From Knufia peltigerae (Eukaryota > Ascomycota > Eurotiomycetes > Chaetothyriales > Trichomeriaceae): 64,000 nt of DNA. This document shows positions 1 to 10,420 of this stretch, in pieces (position 1 is the stretch's first letter; every line of letters starts with the position of its first letter). The translations under genes and the position numbers were made by a program. Under the pieces are notes generated by a model. The model did not search any database. It worked only from the letters and a program-made list of their open reading frames with translations, and was not told the origin of the DNA. Location: contig JAPDRN010000019.1 of assembly GCA_030247855.1 (NCBI GenBank), positions 62,001 to 126,000 on the forward strand, written 5' to 3'.

Positions 1-243
1 AATCAACAAGCCCACTCTGGTGACACTGAATACGAGGGGCTACAGTAGTCTGGCGTCACATTGATGAAGTTGGATACCACGGATCGCTCTACTGACTCGA
101 TGGCAACACACAAACGATCCACTGTAGGTAGCGAGAAGACCGAAGGATGGAATAGTCCCTGGATTGAAAAGAGACCGCTCTTTCGATACATTTATTGGCG
201 ATTCCGTATGTATACACAGTCCACATAAACGCTATGCTTGTTC

Positions 244-2052
244 TCAACGCAGGCCCAACAGTGCCTTGCTGTTTTCATAAACGATATAACTGATACTAAC
301 AGCCGGGGCAACCTTCAGAAGATTTGGCGTCACACCCTTGAACAGGCCTTTCACTCCTTCGCCCTGGATGGTCTTCCTAGTGACATCCACAATACCGGTA
401 TATGTCGGTGGATGTAATACCGTCCCCTGAGCTTGCAATCTTGTTCGGAGTAGGTTGATTGGGTACACCATTGTGGCACTTATCGCGCCAGATGTAGCTC
501 CGATAACACCGGTCACGATATTGCTCATGTCGACATCTTCTTCGTGACATCGTGCTTGCCGTGCTTTACGAGCCAGAACGAAGTTCTTGCAGTTCTCAAA
601 AATAAACAGGTCGATAGCACTGTAGGGGAACATACCAGCGAGGCCCATCCCGAGGCCTCGATAGTAGGGCATGAGTTTCCCCTGTTTCCACATCTTTTTG
701 GCCGTTTGAATGATCAGAGCGTTCCCATGCAAGCCTCCCGAGACAGTCTCGCACTGCATTCGACTGAAGAAGATGGTGATTAGTGAAAGTCAGTATAGTG
801 CGAGTGTGAGACTCACAATTTGAGGGTATCTAACGGGTAAACGACGCATTGAGATACCACACCGCCGATACCACCGGCAAGAAACTGGGATGTCGGTTGC
901 AGATGCTTAGGATCTGACCCGTCGATTTTGGCAAAAGCTCTCTTAGCAGCCTCATATGCACCAAATTTGATGGCCGACTCAGGCATAACCTTGACCACGT
1001 TCAAACCATTCCCAGCGAACAGACTACGCAAACCACCAGCAGCCCAAAGTTCTTTGCATGCATCAACCAAGGGCCTGCCAAAATTTCTGATCATTTGAAA
1101 GGGCGCACCTTCCTTCGCAGCTTTGATTGTGGCTTCTTTCGGATTTGTCTGCGCAATTAGGTAGACTTTCAGCCGGTCGAGTGGAGCAGTCGCTGTACGC
1201 GAAACCATTCCTGCAAGCCCACCAGCTATGAAATAGCCTAGCGGAGGGAGAAAATCTGTCAGCATCGTCAACAATGGTTAGGGTCTGCCGTGTTATAAAA
1301 CTCCTCGTGGACAACACCGGGTCAACCGGGTCAACCGGGTAAAGACATTAACACAAGACGATGAAGAATTACGGTATAGACCGCATTCTACTGGAGGAAT
1401 GAATTGCTTGAGCTGCAAAATGGGATGTGACGAAATGAAACAAGGGAAGGGCAAAGCCTACCAAACCCTTGAAGAGTATCATTGATGGTGACATCCCCTT
1501 CTTGATTGACATTGCCCGTAGCTGAGTAGTAGGACAATACCCCCCGAAGATTAGACTGGCCCGCCGGTAAGAAGAGTAGGAAATCCCTGAGATGGGTTAG
1601 AAACTTCCAACGCCGGAAATAAATCATTGTTCTCACCTCCATTCTTCAAAACTGATCTCGCCATCATGATTCACATCGACCTCGTCAAAGAATTGATCCA
1701 ACTTGGCAGAACTGATCGTCACTCCGGACCTGCTGAACGCAGCACGAAGTTCTCCCTTATCCAACGCGCCGCTATTGTCCTTGTCAATGCTGTTGAAGAG
1801 CTGCCACAACTCTCTTTCGGCATGATCAACAAACACCCTGAACTCATTGTACTGTATTCTTCCGTCACCCGAAGTATCGACGGCTTTGAGGACATCGTGA
1901 AGGAGATCATCGGCGTTTTTGAGAGGATGATCGATTTTGCGCAGGCCTTTCTTCAGAGCCCCCAAGTCAAGTTGACCTTCGCTACGGGTGTCGAGAGTTC
2001 GCCATAATTCTTGAATCCGCTGTTCGCGGTGTTCGTGTGACTCTCCGTTCAT
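244..2052 (-). CDS. SAL1: Calcium-regulated mitochondrial ATP-Mg/Pi carrier (SAL1/SCaMC type)
   Basis: Inner-membrane carrier that, in this family, exchanges ATP-Mg (or ADP) for phosphate when cytosolic or intermembrane calcium rises. Four exons (2052-1637, 1586-1462, 1255-817, 763-244) joined by GT-AG introns give 499 residues with no phase break. Residues 1-140 contain four EF-hand loops: the first is degenerate (DTRSEGQLDLGA), while DTSGDGRIQYNE, DKDNSGALDKGE and DVNHDGEISFEE look calcium-competent. The C-terminal 300 residues are three mitochondrial-carrier repeats with signatures PLDRLK, YPLDTLK and YPINLLRTR. The start is the ATG heading the EF-hand exon. The 206-nt second intron is long for this window. 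Assignment to the SCaMC group rests on the EF-hand plus carrier fusion; the exact substrate is inferred. Confidence 0.93.
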
Positions 2053-2896
2053 GCTCCGCCTTGATGGTGTGAGAGTTGAGGCTATCTGTGAGGGAGCATG
2101 GTTGTTTGTCTGTGACTAGCCGAGCTTTGCAGGCGGCGATTGAGGTGGATGAGATTCCTTGAAGGCCTGTGACAATGGATGCTGTTCAGGCCGCACACCC
2201 TTTGCAACAAGAGCAGGTGGCTGTGATTGCCTGGGCTTGTTGATGGGTGAGAATTCCAGGAAGAACAGATTTGTTGCAGGTGGAGCTGGTACTGGTCAAG
2301 GGAATATGTACGAGCAAGTGTGGTCCATTGTGAGCTTTCGGGTTGGGTACAACTGCGACTTCAGCCTGTGACGTCTGTGTGGGGTTAGTGTTGACCTGCG
2401 CCCAAAACGCCATGAGACGTGAACACCTGCCAGCCAAAAAATCCCAGCAGAATCGATAACTATGCTGGCTTTGGCGTGAGGGCTGAATGTATTATCTTTT
2501 GATCTCTTCGACACGCTCTATTGGTTGTCGGCGATGCACAGGTCATATCCTGGGATCAATCCTTGTGGCCTTTAATCGTACTCCTCTACTCGCCTTCTGC
2601 ACTGTAAAAGCGGCACCTTTAGTAGAACCTCGGCTCACCTTCCAGATCTAATGGCAACTCCAGAGTGCGCTGAGGCAGGAACTTAAAACACATCTCGGTC
2701 TCTTCATATGGCAGCGACACACTACAATGAGGCCCATCTGATATTGAATGGTAAAGCCTGAAAATTAACATGCTATTATGAGGGACATGGCAGCTGTTGA
2801 TCCGGCAAGAAATCCATCTGCGCCGCTGTGATCAGGCAGGCCGTAAAAGGCCGTTCAAGCAGTTTGGTGAAGTACCAACCAAAAAGTACGTCGATA
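2053..2896. other. Intergenic, shared upstream region of the carrier and SSN8
   Basis: The two flanking genes are divergent, so both promoters must lie here. Short open frames on both strands have no recognisable protein character and lack fungal splice or start context. No repeat or RNA gene was seen. Confidence 0.6.
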
Positions 2897-3952
2897 ATGG
2901 CTGCGAATTATTGGACTTCGACCCAGCGGAAATTCTGGACGTTCACACCGGACAAGCTCGTCGACATCCGCGATGATCTCGAGAAACAGAATGCGAAAAT
3001 CATCGAGCAACATCCCTATCCGGACCGGAGACACATGATGATTTTCTTGCGTGATCGTCTGCTTCAGCTGGCTAAGCGCCTGCAATTCAGACAACAATGT
3101 GTGGCAACAGCTCTGGTCTACTTGCACAGATACTTCCTCTCGACACCGATGCAGAATGTCAATCTGTACCTCTTGGCGGCAACGGCTTTTTATCTAGCGT
3201 CCAAGACAGAGGAATCGCCTCACCACGTACGACTTGTTGCTGCCGAGGCCAGACAGTCGTGGCCAGAATTTATTCCTGGAGACGTCGCAAGATTGGGTGA
3301 GATGGAATTCTGTCTCATTTCCGATATGCGGTCGCAATTAATCGTTTGGCATCCATATCGATCTCTGATTGCACTTAAGGAGAATCAAGATCTGAAGTTG
3401 TCCAACGACGAACTTGGTCTAGCCTGGTCCATCATCAACGACAGTTTCATGACGGATTTGCCCTTGACATGTGCTCCACATCTCACTGCAGTTATTGCAA
3501 TGTTTCTTGCAGTGGTCTTCCTGCCAACAGCCAAGTCCACAGGAACCTTGCGACCCTTGTCCCATGAAACTCTGTCCAACCCCGACAACGGGCCATTCTC
3601 GTCTCTCGTCGGCCGCCAGAACCTTTCTGGTTCATTTGGAGGTGTCCTGGGGAATCTCCAGATGTCGAGCCAAGCAGTGTTGCCAAACACCTCCAATGGG
3701 AATGGCAAAGCTCGAATGCAGCAGAGTGATACTCAGCCCTTCGACAAAGAAAAGGCAATTGCCACGGCGAAGGAGTCGGAGAAAATGCAGAACACGATGA
3801 AATTCCTGGTAGAATCTGGTATTGACATTGAGCGGATGATCGAAGGAACACAGGAGATGATAGCGCTGTACGATGCCTGGGAACAATACAACGAGAAGTC
3901 CGTCAAGGACACCGTCTCACGGTGCTTGAAGTCGCGCGGGCTGGACGGTTGA
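2897..3952 (+). CDS. SSN8: Cyclin C-like subunit of the Mediator kinase module
   Basis: Partner cyclin of the Cdk8/SSN3 kinase in the RNA polymerase II Mediator kinase module; nuclear regulator of transcription. Single exon, 351 residues. The N-terminus MAANYWTSTQRKFW is the typical opening of fungal SSN8 proteins and decides the start; the frame runs 23 codons further upstream to another ATG (2828), but that extension has no family character. The cyclin box (about residues 40-150) includes RQQCVATALVYLHRYF and LAATAFYLASKTEE, followed by the second cyclin fold. Residues from about 225 on are a Ser/Gly/Asn-rich insert before a helical tail ending KSRGLDG. Its 3' end is about 57 nt from that of the convergent cofactor D gene. 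Confidence 0.93.
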   Translation: MAANYWTSTQRKFWTFTPDKLVDIRDDLEKQNAKIIEQHPYPDRRHMMIFLRDRLLQLAKRLQFRQQCVATALVYLHRYFLSTPMQNVNLYLLAATAFYLASKTEESPHHVRLVAAEARQSWPEFIPGDVARLGEMEFCLISDMRSQLIVWHPYRSLIALKENQDLKLSNDELGLAWSIINDSFMTDLPLTCAPHLTAVIAMFLAVVFLPTAKSTGTLRPLSHETLSNPDNGPFSSLVGRQNLSGSFGGVLGNLQMSSQAVLPNTSNGNGKARMQQSDTQPFDKEKAIATAKESEKMQNTMKFLVESGIDIERMIEGTQEMIALYDAWEQYNEKSVKDTVSRCLKSRGLDG

Positions 3953-4008
3953 TCATCGATCCCAGCACTTAGTTGATCTGTTTTGTCACTCTGGATACTG
4001 CACAGCTA

Positions 4009-7000
4009 CTAGTTGGAAGTGTCGATCCCGGAAACTCCAAGCTCTTTCCTTAGTTTAAGGACAACCGGCTTGGTATTCGTTAGAGCTCCATTCCAGTCGA
4101 CCGTGGCCAACATGGTGTTGCCGGTTTCAAAGTATAACAGATCTGCTGCATCATTACGGACCTGCGAATATGCATCAATAATGGTATATGGACTGGAAAT
4201 TGGAAAACATCTACCTTTGGCCAGCGATGAAGTAACTGGCGCGTGAGCTTGTCCTTAGCCTGCCTCTGGTAGTGGCCGATTGCGAGCAGTCTGGCATAAC
4301 AATTCATCGCAGCCTCTATCCTTGACAGACTGGAATTAGGGCTGTGCACCTTCTTCATGATGGCCCAGATATCCGTCGAGGCTTCGATCAACAAGTTTTG
4401 ATCCAGGAGGAAACACAGGAAATGAAGGAGCGGGACAACCTGTCGATCATCTTGTAACGCATTTTGATTCAGCTGGTCAAGGATAATGGAGGAGACCTTC
4501 TCGGTCGTTCTCTTGCGAGATTCATCATCGAGCTGTTGCATATATGTCACAAATGCATTGCTTGCAGCACGGCAGATATCCTCTGTCCCCGAAGTGGCTG
4601 ATGAGACGAAGCCTGTAAGGAGGTGCTCGCGAAAGCTCGAAATTTGGAGGAGCTTCAAGAGCTCCAGAAAGTAGGAAATTGACGACACGTCGGCAGGATA
4701 GTCGAAGGTACTAGCAATGTCAGTCCTGTATATCAATTGAAACAAAAATATCAAACTCACTGCTCGAGCTGCGGCAGATTTGTACTCGTTCCCCAGTAGC
4801 CTTCTAAGCACTTCCACGCACGGAAGCGAACACTGATGAGCTTTTCCGACGCCAGTTTTGCCACGTATGGCAGGCAAGTCTGGGAAATGACTTCTGACGA
4901 CTGAGATGACCCAATGCGATAAGCGTCGAGGGCATCAATACTTTGAAGACGAAGCATCGAGCCAATATCACCTCTCTGATCGTTCGAGTAGTCGTCCAAG
5001 CCACAGCAGAGGACTTCGGCCATCTCCTCTGCTTCGTTTCGTGAGCAGAGGTCTGAGTTCACAATAATCACACCAAGTGCCTCCATAGCATCAACTCTAG
5101 TTTCAATCTTGTGGCTGCCTTGTACGATTCCAATGGTATATGACTTGATGGACTTTTGAAGGCTCGAATGTAGACCCAAGCTAGCCAAGTAGGCATGGAC
5201 AAGGCTTAACGTCTTGATTCGACCTTTACTCGTGAAAGCTGTGGGAGCCTGGGCCTTGCTGTCCAGCCACTTCTCGACCAATTCGGCATCAGCTGAGTCC
5301 GGAAGCATCTTGATCAGATCCAGATTGGCCTCGCTGCTTGCCTGGACCACTGCAACTTTCACACCGGCTACTGTGCATTGATTCAAAATTTCTGATGCAG
5401 AGACCATCCACTCCTGCTGGATACCACTCGAGCAATCGCATCCGAGAATCTTGAAAGTTCGGCACATGGCTCCTATCAAGGCAGCGATTCCTTCCATGAC
5501 AAGCTCCAAATCAGCAGTAACTCTCACGTCCATCCTACCAGTCAATCGTGTCAACGCATAAATGCCTTGTTCCTGTTTCATGAACCAAGACTTTATAGTC
5601 ATCGAGTCACTGTCAGTGGCTGACTCCAGTGCCGATGTCAGGGCCAAAAGTAGGCCGTGCCGGGCAGCTGCTGTGCTGCCGATATTGGCCGGTTTCATGT
5701 CGAACAGCTGCTCAAGAGTGACATTGATGAGTAGCAAGGTGACCTCAGCTGTTGACGGCTTCGTGAGACGGGAGATGGCATCAGCAGCCCACCGTCTCTG
5801 GTTGACATCAGTAGCGCGTGCACCTCGCCACTCAACAAGTGCCTGTAGAAGAGGCCTGTGATATATCTGGCCCAGGGTTGCTAATTGTGGAGCGACTTCT
5901 GTCATAGCTCTGGACAACCGAGCGATGGCATGATAGTCGACAATTTGTACCACTGGTATACCATGAATGATGATATCGGGGTGCCGTCCGATGAGCTCCT
6001 GCAGAGCTGCGGAAGATCCGCGTCGTATATTGCCAGAAGGATCGAAGCAGGCAGATATAGCCAGCTTGATCGCTATTAACTGCAGAACACTCTTACAGTC
6101 CATATACGAATCCTGTGCCGCTTCAGCAAAACTCGAAACGGAGATCAGGCCCAGCTCTACAGTGCTGTACTTTCGAGCCAATGCCCAAAGACCAAAGCAA
6201 GCAGCATCGCGGACGCCGATTCCGACAGATGTTCCGACATTTGACCTTTGCTCGAACTCTAGCCCAAGAATCAGGGCCTGGATGATTTCCGGGAGAATGT
6301 CAGGAGGAGGGGACCGCCGGAACAAAAGATGTCCCAATGTCAACATCAGTCCATGCCATTGAAGAGGATCGACGGCGCTGATGTTCCTCTTCAAGCCGAT
6401 TGAGTCAGATTTGGCCTGGTCTGTGATAGGCACGAGCTTTTGGGTCTTTGGGGTTTCGAGAAGCACGTTTTCCTCAAGAGAACTCAGTATAGCTTCAATA
6501 ACTTCTCGCGACATATCTGAGCTCAACTTCAGCACAACGACACTGAGAGATTTTGCAGCCGCCATTCTCACAGGCGTGTCCTTGTCGTGCAGAGCATCCA
6601 GAAAATACTGAATACTCTCCTCCAGCATATTGGTCAGCAAGTCCTCAGAGGCAGTATTGGTGTTTTCGTTGAGAGATATTGCGTGAGTCAAAATAGATCT
6701 TAGGATTTTCAGAATGAGTTTCCTTGCGGGAGCGGAATCTCGAATGCCAGTATGCGATTTCTGCCGGCTATTTGCCAGTTCTATCATGCTCCGAAAAAGG
6801 GGTTGAATGAATGGAGCTGCTTCGCTGTCAGAGCTCGCACTTATAATTCCATAAATCAGGGACAGGAGGCCAAGAGCTCTGTAGGGACTGGTCTTCAGCA
6901 GGTCTTGATCGTGGAGGAGGCTTTCGACCGCATAATCGACGAGGACTGACGCCACATTATGAGCTTGCATGTCCGTCCGAAGACTCAAGCGTACCAGTAA

Positions 7001-7729
7001 CACACTTGCAGCCTCTCGTTCTTTACCTGAGCTTTCGAGTTGCTCTAGAGCCAGCGAGATTACATCGCCAGCGGCGTTAGGCAGGTGTGCAAAGGTACCT
7101 GGAATGGCAGCGTCCGAGGCCGGATCATCCAGAGACATGTTAGCTAGCTCGAAAGGCGCGAGCATCAGGTGTGATAGCCACAACATAATGATATAACGTT
7201 CTTCCCACGCCATGCCAAACGAACCAGAACTCCATGTCCTGAAAGTTGACAACATGGGAGCCAGATACCTTGGCTCATTGTTGAGTAGTCGAACAATAAC
7301 CTTGTAGCCGCGAACCTTGCACAGCGAATAAAGGAGGCGGCATATTGCTCGTGGTAGAGGCGAGATGCCGCTATAGCCCCTTGTGATACTGGTGCAATAG
7401 TGGTTGTTCGAGTTGACAAGATAGTCCACAAAGGAGGTTGACAGGAGCTGGACAAACTCCGATAAATGAGGATCTAACAGCTGAGGCCATTCTTGGAAGC
7501 GATCGAGCTGTGTTTATGTCAGTAGTTTACACAGCAATGCTATACCACCCAAGTGTCTTACCAGCGACCTCAACTCCTCGCACTTGGAATCAAGAACAAA
7601 AAGACGTCGCGTTTGTGGGAGCCGGCTATGGTGATATATGAGCTGCGGCAATTTGGTTTTGAATTCTTGAAGGAGGTTCCCTGATGCCTTGTAGAGTTTG
7701 GCATCAAGATCGTGCTCGGCAGCATCCAT
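4009..7729 (-). CDS. TBCD: Tubulin-folding cofactor D (Alp1/Cin1/TBCD family)
   Basis: HEAT/armadillo-repeat chaperone that captures beta-tubulin and helps assemble the alpha/beta heterodimer in the cytosol. Four exons (7729-7562, 7507-4761, 4725-4215, 4161-4009) sum to 1192 residues, the usual size for the family. Recognisable blocks include the N-terminal LPQLLDPHL-like segment (here WPQLLDPHLSEFVQLL), the region ICRLLYSLCKVRGYKVIVR and the LRIDAMEALGVI-type repeat in the C-terminal half. The last exon is only 51 codons and was found by splicing at GGCCAAAG/GTAGATG into GTCCGTAATG; it ends ELGVSGIDTSN. The start ATG lies in a short first exon beginning MDAAEHDLDAKLYK. The identification rests on overall similarity to cofactor D rather than on one catalytic motif. 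Confidence 0.9.
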
Positions 7730-8245
7730 CTATGTCTTTGCTTAGCAGTGAGGTATTCTTCTAGTGACCCTCATCGTCCAGGCGCTCGTGACATTATTGT
7801 TGCCACACGTGACATCGCGAACACTTAGCCAAGCTAGTCAGAAACGGGATGCACTAACTTAAGCTTAAATTGTGACTGACGCGTGAACGTTGAGGGCACG
7901 GGCCGCTAGACAGATGCCTGAAACAACAGCGCCGTTAGCAGCGTCATCCAAGCATCCTTCTTGAACAACCTCTGACGAACCTCATCTTTTTCTCACCTGC
8001 GAACAAAGAAGACCGTCTTGGTCACTGCACGGTCTGCACTGCGACCTATTAACGGTGCCTCAATATGCTTGTTGAGTATGGGCGAGTGTTTCGCCCTGTT
8101 CTAGATCGGCTCATTACTGATCTGCACATTCACAAGCCATCTTCTTGCTAAGGCTGTGCCTTGTTCTCACCAACCTGTCATAGTCAACCACTTCCTTACC
8201 TGCTTGGTTCAGACACAGTTCTGTGCATTCTTTGTCGCTTGCACC
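7730..8245. promoter_or_regulatory. Divergent promoter region of cofactor D and the 8246 gene
   Basis: 516 nt between two divergently transcribed starts. It contains a CACGTG E-box at 7806-7811 and a perfect ACGCGT (MluI cell-cycle box type) at 7879-7884. CT-rich stretches near 7980-8000 and 8150-8240 resemble fungal transcription-start pyrimidine tracts. Function of the boxes is inferred from sequence only. Confidence 0.4.
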
Positions 8246-9775
8246 ATGGCGGCGTCATTCTTCAGCGCTCCCTTCCGCTTTTTAAGCAAGTTCACGCCCT
8301 TGAGATCCTCGGCCTCGCCGTCAGACAACTCGACATTGGTTGCAGCTGACAACGCTAGATCCGGCCAGTCCAAACACGACAGCATAGACACAATAAGAGG
8401 CACACAGATGTCCATAAGTTCCAGCAACAAGAAGCGAAAGGCAGTCGACGATGAGATCGATGAACCAGTGAGAAAGCGAGTGCTGACCGCAACCGGAAAC
8501 AGCGACGCACATTGCAGTGAGGAGGCGGTCATTTCACCCGTCAAGTCATTCCAAGCAAGCCCTCAAATCAGCAATGACCGAGTGCTGATGCCACCACCTC
8601 GAGCACATGCAGGTCACAAGAGCAAGATACCTCAGAATCCATTGATTACCTCGATCACACCAGCCATCAGACCTACTGTACGAGACGACGACGACGACGG
8701 CGCCTCTTTAACATCGCTTGCAAAAGGAAGGGCTGAGGACATGGATGAGGGTGTCATGGAAGAAAGACGCAGATACATCGCCAGCATCCAACTGCCACCT
8801 AATTCGGGCATTTGGTCACAAACCGAGAAAGACCTCTTCTTCCACCTGGCGTACCGCGGCTTCGAGCCTCTCCTCCCTCAGAGCTGGATGCTTGATTTTG
8901 GAACGCTCCCAATCAGCGTGTTTGCTCACGAAAACACCACAGTCGCGCCACTGATCCATCACATAAGAGACAAGCAGTTTCGAGCTGCTCGTGCACTTCG
9001 TCAACTATTCGAGGCTGGCCACGAGGCAAGAGACAGGTCTTACGTGAGCCCCGGCGCTCAGCGTGAAAAGATGCTCGAAAGAGCACTCAAGAGATATCTG
9101 TACTGGGCCTTGACTGACATGGGACTTCGACCGAAATCGGATCCCAACTACATCCCTGTACACACGCTCACGAGAAGGCGACGAGGGCGAACAACCTTTC
9201 AAACACTTGAGCATATGGCCCAGAAATTGCAAAGACTTTCAGAGAGGCATCACCACGCGAGGAATGTGCAACCAAGCATCGAGCTTCACTCTCTCAGTCT
9301 CGCCGACGACGATAACACCAGAATCATGGAAGACGACGATTCCCTGCCAACGCTGATTGGTCTTGTCTTGATTTCTTCTGTCGTTGCAGTCGTCACGTTG
9401 AGCCCTTACGTTCAATCTAAAACTACACAATCCCCCTCAATTCGTCAAACGGTCTCCCCTCCGTTCTCCGACCGGGATGCTCAAACAGGTCCACCACTTT
9501 CGAGCAGCGAAGCCACGGACCGACTCCGCATCATCGCCGAGTTCGACTTCAGCCTGAAAGATCAAGATGTCTGGAACGCGCTCGGGGTCGCCATCGTGGC
9601 CATGCAGATCCGGAAAGAGGCACTCAGGGCAAACTCGTCATTTGTCTACGACGACATGGAAATGTTAGGTTCGGAAGTTGGATCGATCGCAGGATCGAGG
9701 CTCTCCGTTGACCTCGAAAGTCTGTACGAGGGCTCGACGACCCGATCAGTTCTGGAAGATGACCCCGATCTTTGA
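8246..9775 (+). CDS. Uncharacterised conserved-looking protein with disordered N-terminus
   Basis: Not assigned to a family. Single exon, 509 residues from the ATG in good context (caccATGg); the frame extends 30 codons upstream without need. Residues 1-160 are Ser/Lys/Arg rich and look disordered, with basic clusters (NKKRKAVDDE, EPVRKRV) resembling nuclear localisation signals, and an acidic run (RDDDDDGAS). A folded-looking core (about 170-330) includes IWSQTEKDLFFHLAYRGFEP and a helical region with RRRRGRTTF. Near residue 370 is one hydrophobic stretch (TLIGLVLISSVVAVVTLSPY) long enough for a membrane segment. The tail is acidic. A nuclear-type N-terminus together with one hydrophobic helix would fit an inner-nuclear-membrane or ER protein, but this is only inference. 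Confidence 0.78.
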   Translation: MAASFFSAPFRFLSKFTPLRSSASPSDNSTLVAADNARSGQSKHDSIDTIRGTQMSISSSNKKRKAVDDEIDEPVRKRVLTATGNSDAHCSEEAVISPVKSFQASPQISNDRVLMPPPRAHAGHKSKIPQNPLITSITPAIRPTVRDDDDDGASLTSLAKGRAEDMDEGVMEERRRYIASIQLPPNSGIWSQTEKDLFFHLAYRGFEPLLPQSWMLDFGTLPISVFAHENTTVAPLIHHIRDKQFRAARALRQLFEAGHEARDRSYVSPGAQREKMLERALKRYLYWALTDMGLRPKSDPNYIPVHTLTRRRRGRTTFQTLEHMAQKLQRLSERHHHARNVQPSIELHSLSLADDDNTRIMEDDDSLPTLIGLVLISSVVAVVTLSPYVQSKTTQSPSIRQTVSPPFSDRDAQTGPPLSSSEATDRLRIIAEFDFSLKDQDVWNALGVAIVAMQIRKEALRANSSFVYDDMEMLGSEVGSIAGSRLSVDLESLYEGSTTRSVLEDDPDL

Positions 9776-10420
9776 CATTGGAATTGCAGTGCGAGGTCGA
9801 GGAAGGATCAAGGAGCAGGCAAACAGAGGAGAAAAAAACGGGTTGGAGTAATGGTAGTGTTTGTTCTTGATTGACCAACACACGCAACAACACAAATGTA
9901 TCGAGTTTTGTTGGAAGGGCCAAATTACTCCCAATGAAAGAAATGCAGGACAGATTGAAAAAAAATAAAGGCGGTAACGGTTGGGCGACGACACCTGCTT
10001 TTTTCCCTTTTGTTTGAATCCCAATATTGAGCATTGTGAATCCCAAGATACCATTGAATGTAATTTTACTTTGATTAGCGCCTCAGGTCCTTTTCGCGTA
10101 ACAGGACCGTCCGTCATGCTCCTTTGCAGGAATAATAGGTGATCACGCTGGTGGTACAAATCGTCCTTGGACCCTCTTAAATATACCTGCTTCGTGCTTC
10201 GTGCTTCCTACGTAAAAGCCACTACTGCAAACTCCCACAGCAAAAAGTCGAATCTCCGTGCCATAAAAACCCCCAAATGCTCAAAAACCCCTTTACGCCC
10301 ATTGGCAAAGTGTCTTCCATCCACATAGGAACCGCCGCTTTGACCGTTTCCGTGTTGTACGGAGAATCTAATTCATATCCATGCCCTGGGACCGTTCCAG
10401 CAGCCCAGCAAGGAACCACC
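9776..10420. other. Intergenic, convergent 3' flanks
   Basis: Lies between the stop codons of two convergent genes. Holds A/T-rich runs and a short tandem of gcttcgt (about 10193-10210). The open frames on both strands look like chance. Only 3' untranslated sequence is expected here. Confidence 0.6.

Noticed and set aside
1..243. Minus-strand 62-codon frame at the left edge
   Set aside because: Lies in the 3' flank of the carrier gene and has no family character.
1318..1345. Short tandem of gtcaaccggg near 1320
   Set aside because: Only about two and a half units inside an intron of the carrier gene; no function suggested.
1627..2007. 126-codon plus-strand frame
   Set aside because: Antisense to the EF-hand exon of the mitochondrial carrier.
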